Shown here: piece by piece, positions 7,440-12,720 of the stretch
How positions within the stretch are numbered: position 1 is the stretch's first letter
Layout of the letters: every line of letters starts with the position of its first letter
Assembly: GCA_020028535.1 (NCBI GenBank)
Contig: JAIBHM010000033.1
Coordinates: 1 to 12,720 of the forward strand
Source: Armatimonadota bacterium
GTDB taxonomy: Bacteria; Sysuimicrobiota; Sysuimicrobiia; Sysuimicrobiales; Kaftiobacteriaceae
DNA: 12,720 nt
Reading direction: 5' to 3'
The notes under the pieces: model-generated
What the model was told of the DNA's origin: nothing
Database searches by the model: none
Seen by the model: the letters and a program-made list of their open reading frames with translations, nothing else
Position numbers and translations under genes: made by a program

Positions 7440-8696
7440 ATGCTCTCCAGCATAGGCCTCAGTCACAAGTCGGCACCCCTCGTGGTGCGAGAACAACTGG
7501 CGTTCGGGGAGTCCGAACTCCCGCGCGCGCTGCGGTTGCTGTGCAACCTCCCGGGCGTCAGTGAGGCGCTTCTCCTATCAACCTGCAACCGCTCCGAGGT
7601 GTATCTCGTATCGGCGGAGACGCCTTCCGTCCCCGCAATCGCTGAACTCCTGAGCACACTGCGCGACGTACGCCCCGGGGTCTTCGAGCCGTTTTTGAGG
7701 CAGCGCCTGGGCGAGGATGCCGCGCGCCACATCCTCCGCGTCGCCTCGGGGCTCGAGTCGATGATCGTCGGCGAAAGCCAGATCCTGGGCCAGGTCCGCC
7801 GTGCGTTCGCCGCGGCCGGCGAGATCGAGGTGGCAGGGCCTGTACTGCACCGGCTTCTGCAGCTGGCCATCGCTACGGGCCGGAGAGTCCGGGCAAGCAC
7901 GGGACTTGGCCATCGCAGCGCGTCGGTGCCGCACGCAGCAGTTGCCCTCTGCCGGAGCACGTGGGGAGCCCTGGAGGGCCGCGCGATTGGGATCATTGGA
8001 GCGGGTGATATGGCTGCCCTCGCCGCAAAGGCGTTCCATGAAGGCGGCGCCGTCGTGAAGCTGATCGCCAACCGGACCCTCGAGACGGCTGCGGTCCTCG
8101 CTGCCCGGTATCGGGCGGAGGCGCTCGGACTGGATGAGATCCCCTCCCGCGTCGAGGCGCTCGATGCGCTCGTCGTGTCGGTAGGCGCAGATCATCCCAT
8201 CCTCGATCGCTCCGTGTTTGAGCCCACCCTATCGCGCTCGTCGCCCTTATTGGTCGTCGATATCGGAGTCCCCCGCGGGGTCGATCCCACGGTCGGACGT
8301 CTACCGGGCGTTACGCTGTACGACGTCGATGCGCTGGCCCCCGATCATGCGCAGTATGAGCCGTCCGCGGAAAATGTTGGTGCGGCGGAGGCCGTGGTCG
8401 AGGAATCGCTGGAGGTGTTCGTGCGATGGCTCGCGTCGCGCGCGGCTGTTCCGGTCATCGCGGCCCTGCACCGGCGCGCGGAGGAGATCATCGACGAGGA
8501 ACTGCTTCGGGCGAGCGGCCGCTTACGGGGTCTCGATGAGCGGCAGCGCCGTGCCGTGCGCGGAGTGGTCGAGGGGGCGCTGCGCAAACTCCTGCACACG
8601 CCCTTCGTGCGGTTGCGGGCAAAGGGGGACGACGCAGGGGTGCTGGCGCTCGCCCGCGAGTTGTTTGATCTGGACAGAGACGGAGAGGCGAGATGA
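7440..8696 (+). CDS. hemA: Glutamyl-tRNA reductase
   Basis: HemA reduces glutamyl-tRNA(Glu) with NADPH to glutamate-1-semialdehyde, the first committed step of the C5 tetrapyrrole pathway. The 418-residue protein is full length: GLSHKSAP (6-13), the catalytic STCNRSEVY with Cys49 (47-55), GLESMIVGESQILGQVR (104-120), ATGRRVRAST (145-154), a Rossmann GIIGAGDM (184-191) for NADPH, ANRT in the following strand, and a C-terminal helical dimerisation part from about 330. The start is the ATG at the end of the AT-rich leader because the family N-terminus begins there; no Shine-Dalgarno is present. The stop overlaps the hemL start by ATGA. HemA is the classical control point of this pathway, by haem feedback and proteolysis in well-studied bacteria; here only promoter features can be seen. 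No HemX-like membrane gene lies upstream. Confidence 0.97.
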   Translation: MLSSIGLSHKSAPLVVREQLAFGESELPRALRLLCNLPGVSEALLLSTCNRSEVYLVSAETPSVPAIAELLSTLRDVRPGVFEPFLRQRLGEDAARHILRVASGLESMIVGESQILGQVRRAFAAAGEIEVAGPVLHRLLQLAIATGRRVRASTGLGHRSASVPHAAVALCRSTWGALEGRAIGIIGAGDMAALAAKAFHEGGAVVKLIANRTLETAAVLAARYRAEALGLDEIPSRVEALDALVVSVGADHPILDRSVFEPTLSRSSPLLVVDIGVPRGVDPTVGRLPGVTLYDVDALAPDHAQYEPSAENVGAAEAVVEESLEVFVRWLASRAAVPVIAALHRRAEEIIDEELLRASGRLRGLDERQRRAVRGVVEGALRKLLHTPFVRLRAKGDDAGVLALARELFDLDRDGEAR

Positions 8697-9988
8697 GCGA
8701 TGCCCTGACAACACGATCCGCAACCTTGTTCGCGGACAGCGCTCGCTACTTCCCCGGCGGGGTCAACAGTCCGGTGCGGGCGTTCCGCGCCGTGGGCGGC
8801 ACCCCGGTGATGGTGAGCGAGGCCCAGGGTTCGCGGGTGACGGACGTGGATGGGCGGACATTTGTCGATTACGTGGGTTCCTGGGGCGCGCTCATCCTCG
8901 GCCATGCCGCATCCGACGTCGTAGCGGCGATCACCGAGGCCACCTCGCGCGGAACGACGTACGGCATGCCGACGCCGTATGAGGTCGAACTGGCTGGGCT
9001 CATTCAGGATGCGTTCCCCTCGATGGAACGCATGCGGTTCGTGAGCTCAGGAACGGAAGCGGCGATGAGCGCCATCCGCGTGGCAAGGGGTTTCACGGGG
9101 CGGTCCAAGGTCGTCATGTTCGCGGGCTGTTACCATGGCCACGCCGATCTGCTCCTGGCCCAGGCGGGATCGGGCCTCCTCACCCTGGGTCTGCCCGCAA
9201 GCGAGGGCGTCACCTCTGGCTCGGTCGCAGACACGGTGGTGCTGCCGTACAACGATCTCGACGCGGTGCAAGAGGCGTTCGGCGCGCACAAGGATGAGAT
9301 CGCAGCGGTAATCGTCGAGCCGGTCGCCGCGAACATGGGCGTGGTCAATCCGCGCGAGGAGTTCCTGACAGGACTGCGCGAGCTGACGCTGCGTGAACAG
9401 AGCCTGCTCATCTTCGATGAAGTGATCACCGGGTTTCGCCTCAGCCGTGGCGGGGCGCAACAGCGGTACGGGGTTGTTCCCGACCTGACGTGTCTCGGAA
9501 AGATCGCCGGCGGAGGGCTGCCCCTCGCGGTCTATGGCGGTCGCGCAGATGCGATGGAGTTGCTGGCGCCGGTCGGCCCTATCTACCAGGCCGGGACTCT
9601 CTCCGGCAACCCGATCGCGGTCGCCGCGGGAACAGCGACGCTACGGCGTCTGGCCGTCCCGGAGGTCTATGACACCCTTGAACGCCTCGGCAGCCGGCTC
9701 GGGGAAGGCCTGCAGGCGGCGGCACGGGATTGCGGGTGCACGTGTTCCGTCGTGCGGGCGGGATCGATGTTGACCGCCTTCTTCACGGGGCATCCTCCGC
9801 AGAACTATGCCGACGCTCGCGGGGCCGACACCGTTCGCTTCGCGCGATTCTTCCACGGAATGCTCCAGCGGGGCGTGCTGCTCCCGCCGTCGCAATTCGA
9901 GGCATGGTTCGTCTCCCTCGCCCATACGACGGATGACATCGACCACACCATCGAAGTCGCGCGCACGGCCTTCGAATTCGCGTCATGA
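8693..9988 (+). CDS. hemL: Glutamate-1-semialdehyde 2,1-aminomutase
   Basis: HemL moves the amino group of glutamate-1-semialdehyde to give 5-aminolevulinate, using pyridoxal phosphate, and works in close partnership with HemA. The 431-residue protein is a fold-type I PLP enzyme: FPGGVNSPVRAF (20-31), VSSGTEAAMSAIR (117-129) for phosphate binding, YHGHADLLL (147-155), FDEVITGFRL (241-250) with Asp242 for the pyridine ring, and LGKIAGGGLPLAVYGG (268-283) with the Schiff-base Lys270. The length and the PGGV-NSPVRAF N-terminus separate it from related aminotransferases such as BioA or GabT. The ATG start overlaps the hemA stop by ATGA, implying translational coupling. A purine-rich GGAGAGGCGAG precedes it inside hemA. 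In many Bacillota hemL is the last gene of the cluster; here it is second. Confidence 0.97.
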   Translation: MSDALTTRSATLFADSARYFPGGVNSPVRAFRAVGGTPVMVSEAQGSRVTDVDGRTFVDYVGSWGALILGHAASDVVAAITEATSRGTTYGMPTPYEVELAGLIQDAFPSMERMRFVSSGTEAAMSAIRVARGFTGRSKVVMFAGCYHGHADLLLAQAGSGLLTLGLPASEGVTSGSVADTVVLPYNDLDAVQEAFGAHKDEIAAVIVEPVAANMGVVNPREEFLTGLRELTLREQSLLIFDEVITGFRLSRGGAQQRYGVVPDLTCLGKIAGGGLPLAVYGGRADAMELLAPVGPIYQAGTLSGNPIAVAAGTATLRRLAVPEVYDTLERLGSRLGEGLQAAARDCGCTCSVVRAGSMLTAFFTGHPPQNYADARGADTVRFARFFHGMLQRGVLLPPSQFEAWFVSLAHTTDDIDHTIEVARTAFEFAS

Positions 9989-9989
9989 G

Positions 9990-9996
9990 AAGGGGG
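9990..9996 (+). promoter_or_regulatory. Shine-Dalgarno site of hemC
   Basis: AAGGGGG lies five bases before the ATG at 10002. It supports this start over earlier in-frame codons inside hemL, where the frame stays open. Confidence 0.6.
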
Positions 9997-10001
9997 ATGA
10001 G

Positions 10002-10907
10002 ATGACGCCATTCGTGCTGGGCACCCGGGCGAGCACGCTGGCCGTCCGGCAGACGGAGGACATCGTCGGCCGCCTGCGGCGCGCCCACCCCGACATGGAC
10101 TTCTCGCTTGAGCACATCCGTACCACCGCCGACCGTCAGCCCGAGGCGCCGTTCGAGCGGCTCGGCGAGATCGGGTTCTTTGTCAAAGAGCTCGAGGTTG
10201 CTCTGCTGGAGGGGCGGATCGACGCGGCGGTGCACAGCATGAAAGACTTGCCGACCATGGACACGCCGGACCTGGTCGTCGCGGCGATCGCCCAGCGAGA
10301 GGACCCTCGTGACGTCCTGGTGGCCCGGAAGAATTCCACACTGGCGTCGCTGCCGCGGCGGGCCCGGGTGGGCACGAGCAGCCCGCGACGGGCGGCGTTC
10401 CTGCTGGTAACCCGCGGGGACCTGGAGATCGTGGCCATCCGCGGCAATGTCGAAACCCGCGTGCGAAAGGTGGACGGCGGAGAGCTGGACGCGGTGTGCC
10501 TGGCCGGAGCAGGGCTGCGAAGGATCGGATTGGATGAGCGGATCAGCGAGTGGCTGCCGCTGGAGGTCATGCTCCCCGCGCCGGGCCAGGGCGCGCTCGG
10601 CGTGCAGGTACGGGCCGGCAACGCCGACGCCCGGCGGATTGCGGGCAGCGTCGACGATGCGGCCGCGCGTATCACCGTGGAGGCCGAGCGGGCGGTGTTG
10701 CGCCGTCTGCAAGGAGGCTGCCGGCTTCCGATGGGCGCGTTCGCAGAACTCACCGGTCAACGCGTCAGCCTGCGCGCCGCAGTGGCCAGTCTGGACGGGC
10801 GCGCCATCATCCGCAGCGAGCGCACCGGGGACGCCGCGGATGCGGTGGCCCTCGGTCAGGCGGTCGGGGAAGATCTGCTGTCATCCGGCGCCGCAGCCCT
10901 GATATGA
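10002..10907 (+). CDS. hemC: Hydroxymethylbilane synthase (porphobilinogen deaminase)
   Basis: HemC polymerises four porphobilinogen molecules into hydroxymethylbilane. The 301-residue product matches the family: FVLGTRASTLAVRQT (4-18), HIRTTAD (38-44), GEIGFFVKELEVALL (55-69), AVHSMKDLPT (76-85) with catalytic Asp82, REDPRDVLVAR (99-109), VGTSSPRRAA (123-132), IRGNVETR (146-153), LPAPGQGALGVQVR (191-204) and LQGGCRLPMGAFA (236-248), in which Cys240 carries the dipyrromethane cofactor. The chosen ATG follows a Shine-Dalgarno and begins the family N-terminus; the open frame upstream belongs to hemL DNA. It starts 13 bases after hemL and overlaps hemD by ATGA. All key residues are present. Confidence 0.97.
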   Translation: MTPFVLGTRASTLAVRQTEDIVGRLRRAHPDMDFSLEHIRTTADRQPEAPFERLGEIGFFVKELEVALLEGRIDAAVHSMKDLPTMDTPDLVVAAIAQREDPRDVLVARKNSTLASLPRRARVGTSSPRRAAFLLVTRGDLEIVAIRGNVETRVRKVDGGELDAVCLAGAGLRRIGLDERISEWLPLEVMLPAPGQGALGVQVRAGNADARRIAGSVDDAAARITVEAERAVLRRLQGGCRLPMGAFAELTGQRVSLRAAVASLDGRAIIRSERTGDAADAVALGQAVGEDLLSSGAAALI

Positions 10908-11686
10908 GACCGAGGCCGCGCCTGCTGGTCACTGGGCCGCACGGGCAGAGCGAACGAATGTGCGGGCGGCTGCGGGAGATCGGCATCGAGCCGGTCGAGG
11001 TCCCGGCTGTGACGATCCTACCGCCCGATTCATACGAGGAGCTGGATCGGGCGATCGCAACGCTCGATCGATTCGACTGGGTCTTGGTCACAAGCCAAAA
11101 TGCGGTCGCGGCAATGTTCGAACGCGTCGCCGTCGTGGCAGCAGGGAGGCCATTGCCGCGACTACATTGGGCGGCGATCGGTCCGGGGACGGCCGAAGCC
11201 CTACGGCTCCGCGGTGTCAACAGCGTTTGGATCCCTACCCGGTATCTGAGCGAGGCGGTAGGCGCGGAGCTGCCGGCGGTCGCCGGAGAGCGCGTCCTGC
11301 GTATCCGATCGGAGCTCGCCTCTACCGCGCCTGCGGAATTGTTGCGGGAGAGAGGCATCGAGGTCGACGAGGTCGTGGCCTACCGGATCCTCGAAGCCCC
11401 GCCGGCTTCCCGGCAGCGCCTGAGAGATGCAGTGGAAGCAGGGGTAGATGGTGTGTTGTTCACGAGCGCATCCACGGTCCGCGGGCTGCTGCGTCTCGCC
11501 GACGAAACCGGCCTGGCGGACGAACTGAGGCGATTGCCCATCGTCGTGATCGGACCCGTCACTGCGTCGGCTGTGGAGTCGGCGGGTCTGCGTCCCCGCA
11601 TCGTCGCCGACGTGCACAGCATTGACGGAATCGTGAACGTCTTACGCGAGAGGGGAATCAGTCATGCTGACATCACGCCGGCTTGA
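10904..11686 (+). CDS. hemD: Uroporphyrinogen-III synthase
   Basis: HemD cyclises hydroxymethylbilane with inversion of ring D to uroporphyrinogen III. The family is poorly conserved, so position between hemC and hemB is part of the evidence. The 260-residue product shows the two-domain layout: RLLVTGP near the start, FDWVLVTSQNAVAAMFE (57-73), WAAIGPGTAEALRLRG (89-104), then the second half with VLRIRSELA, VDEVVAYRILE (154-164), DGVLFTSASTVRGLL (182-196) and IVVIGPVTASAVESAG (213-228), which repeat the first half's pattern. The ATG overlaps the hemC stop by ATGA. An earlier in-frame start would lie inside hemC and lengthen the protein with Arg/Gly-rich sequence, so it is rejected. The 3' end overlaps hemB by 23 bases. 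Confidence 0.93.
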   Translation: MRPRPRLLVTGPHGQSERMCGRLREIGIEPVEVPAVTILPPDSYEELDRAIATLDRFDWVLVTSQNAVAAMFERVAVVAAGRPLPRLHWAAIGPGTAEALRLRGVNSVWIPTRYLSEAVGAELPAVAGERVLRIRSELASTAPAELLRERGIEVDEVVAYRILEAPPASRQRLRDAVEAGVDGVLFTSASTVRGLLRLADETGLADELRRLPIVVIGPVTASAVESAGLRPRIVADVHSIDGIVNVLRERGISHADITPA

Positions 11687-12656
11687 GACGCCGGTGGAAC
11701 GCCCCCGCCGGCTGCGGCGCACCGCTGCCCTTCGCGCCCTCGTCCGCGAGACGAGGCTCCATCCGGAGATGTTCATCTACCCGATCTTCGTCCGGCCGGG
11801 ACGGAGAATGCGCGAACCGATTCCGTCGATGCCCGGTCAGGAGCGGCTCTCGGTGGATCTCCTGGCGGGTGAGGCGGAGGCCTTGCGCGGCCTTGGCGTC
11901 AAGGCCGTGCTGTTGTTCGGACTGCCGGAAGAAAAGGACGGCACCGGCAGCGGCGCGTACGACGACGAGGGGATCATCCAGCGCGGGGTAAGAGCGCTGC
12001 GTGCGGCTGATCCCGAGCTGCTGATCATGACGGATGTCTGCCTGTGCGAGTACACCACGCACGGGCACTGCGGGATCGTCGCCGATGGGGCGGTGGACAA
12101 CGATGCGACGCTCGACGTGCTCGCCCGGACCGCTGTCTCGCAAGCAGCGGCCGGAGCGGACGTCGTCGCGCCCAGCGCGATGATGGACGGGCAGGTGGGC
12201 GCCATCCGCGCAGCGCTCGACGAGGCCGCGTTGTCCGGCGTCGCGATCATGGGGTATTCGGCCAAGCACGCCTCCGCATTCTTCGGGCCATTCCGCGAGG
12301 CGGCGGGTTCGGCGCCGCAATTCGGCGACCGCCGCGGCTACCAGATGGACCCGGCCAACGCCCGAGAGGCCGAGCGCGAGATTGCGCTCGATCTGGCGGA
12401 GGGGGCGGACGTGGTGATGGTCAAACCGGCGCTCGCCTACCTCGACGTCATCCACCGCGTGAGGCCCCATGTCCCGGTGCCCCTCGCCGCCTACAACGTG
12501 AGCGGCGAGTATGCGATGGTGAAGGCCGCCGCGGCCCAGGGCTGGCTGGACGAACGCCTCGGCGCGCTCGAGATCCTCACCGCGATCGTCCGCGCGGGCG
12601 CCGATCTCATCATCACCTACCATGCGAAGGAGGCGGCACAGTGGCTGGCGACATGA
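11664..12656 (+). CDS. hemB: Porphobilinogen synthase (5-aminolevulinate dehydratase)
   Basis: HemB condenses two 5-aminolevulinates to porphobilinogen. The 330-residue product shows FIYPIFV (37-43), SMPGQERLS (55-63), LLFGLPEEKDGTGSGAYD (83-100), the zinc-site cysteines Cys126, Cys128 and Cys136 in DVCLCEYTTHGHCG (124-137), APSAMMDGQVGAIR (169-182), MGYSAKHASAFFGPFR (196-211) with Lys201, and MVKPALAYLD (252-261) with the Schiff-base Lys254. The three cysteines mark the zinc-dependent class rather than the magnesium-only type with aspartates at this site. The ATG is preceded by AGGGG eight bases upstream, inside hemD. The first 15 or so residues (rich in arginine) precede the conserved RRTAALRALVRE. 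It overlaps both hemD and the next gene. Confidence 0.97.
   Translation: MLTSRRLETPVERPRRLRRTAALRALVRETRLHPEMFIYPIFVRPGRRMREPIPSMPGQERLSVDLLAGEAEALRGLGVKAVLLFGLPEEKDGTGSGAYDDEGIIQRGVRALRAADPELLIMTDVCLCEYTTHGHCGIVADGAVDNDATLDVLARTAVSQAAAGADVVAPSAMMDGQVGAIRAALDEAALSGVAIMGYSAKHASAFFGPFREAAGSAPQFGDRRGYQMDPANAREAEREIALDLAEGADVVMVKPALAYLDVIHRVRPHVPVPLAAYNVSGEYAMVKAAAAQGWLDERLGALEILTAIVRAGADLIITYHAKEAAQWLAT
12627..12633 (+). promoter_or_regulatory. Strong Shine-Dalgarno site of the right-edge gene
   Basis: AAGGAGG, close to the ideal anti-16S match, lies seven bases before a GTG at 12641. It favours this GTG over the ATG at 12653, which overlaps the hemB stop as ATGA. Confidence 0.6.
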
Positions 12657-12720
12657 CGGCCGACCGCGCGATGCTTCAGGTGCTGGCCCTGCGGCTCGAT
12701 CCGGGATGGCGGCGCCTTCC
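12641..12720 (+). CDS. Start of an unidentified gene, possibly a chlorite-dismutase/HemQ-like protein (cut by right edge)
   Basis: Only 26 codons are visible. Reading from GTG, the product begins VAGDMTADRAM and continues LQVLALRLDPGWRRLP. The fragment overlaps hemB by 16 bases and so is very probably the sixth gene of the hem operon. The stretch ALRLDPGWRRLP recalls the 'hydrophobic strand, then D-P-x-W-R-R-L-P' opening of some chlorite dismutase/HemQ family proteins, which act late in haem synthesis as coproporphyrin-to-haem decarboxylases in Gram-positive bacteria. This is a recollection from a very short fragment. It is also compatible with another porphyrin or Fe-S enzyme, such as an AhbA/AhbB-type Lrp-like protein. 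It does not look like the start of HemE. Confidence 0.35.
   Translation, partial: MAGDMTADRAMLQVLALRLDPGWRRL

Noticed and set aside
9783..10760. Long minus-strand open frame (325 codons) antisense to hemL and hemC
   Set aside because: It crosses two well-supported genes and shows no recognisable domain; a GC-driven shadow.
11673..12623. Long minus-strand open frame (316 codons) antisense to hemB
   Set aside because: The translation is His/Arg/Gly-rich without family motifs and mirrors hemB in a high-GC gene, where antisense frames stay open by chance.

Overview
The window is GC-rich (about two thirds G+C by eye) bacterial chromosome, densely packed with housekeeping genes. No rRNA, tRNA, mobile element or CRISPR array was seen. 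A SpoIID/LytB-domain protein beside queA, a tgt-yajC-HD-phosphohydrolase run, and a complete C5 tetrapyrrole set suggest a deep-branching, GC-rich Bacillota-like or Terrabacteria-type lineage, such as Limnochordia-like bacteria, Armatimonadota or CSP1-3-type bacteria. This placement is inference from gene content and order; no marker in the window fixes the phylum.

Layout, left to right. (1) 2-1288: the end of a SpoIID/LytB-domain gene, then queA (last catalysed step shown here of queuosine tRNA modification) 3 bases later. (2) 1285-5063: a block mostly on the minus strand, holding a ten-helix EamA/DMT transporter, an unrecognised soluble protein, a small secreted protein on the plus strand, and acetyl-CoA synthetase acs. 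Both convergent junctions overlap by exactly four bases at palindromic stop sites (TTAA and CTAG), so no terminator fits between those genes. (3) 5121-7352: tgt (queuosine base exchange), yajC (Sec accessory membrane protein) and an HD-domain phosphohydrolase. acs and tgt diverge from a 57-base gap that seems to hold overlapping -10 elements. (4) 7440-12720: hemA-hemL-hemC-hemD-hemB, tightly coupled by ATGA or longer overlaps, followed by the first 80 bases of another gene.

How the genes work together. Tgt inserts preQ1 at the wobble position of GUN-anticodon tRNAs and QueA converts it to epoxyqueuosine. The two are often adjacent but here are separated by the 3.8-kb minus-strand block. HemA and HemL make 5-aminolevulinate from glutamyl-tRNA, HemB makes porphobilinogen, HemC makes hydroxymethylbilane and HemD closes it to uroporphyrinogen III. 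The cluster therefore covers the pathway from Glu-tRNA to the first macrocycle common to haem, sirohaem and cobalamin. Acs activates acetate to acetyl-CoA.

The most interesting signal is in the control regions. tgt and hemA lack a Shine-Dalgarno sequence and each has a -10-like hexamer ending exactly 9 bases before its ATG, which predicts leaderless or near-leaderless mRNAs. Several downstream genes (yajC, hemC, hemB and the right-edge gene) have clear Shine-Dalgarno sites. No strong candidate for a wholly new multi-gene system is visible. The least explained items are the 161-residue protein with two NPVRAG motifs, the small secreted protein, and the uncharacterised HD family next to yajC.
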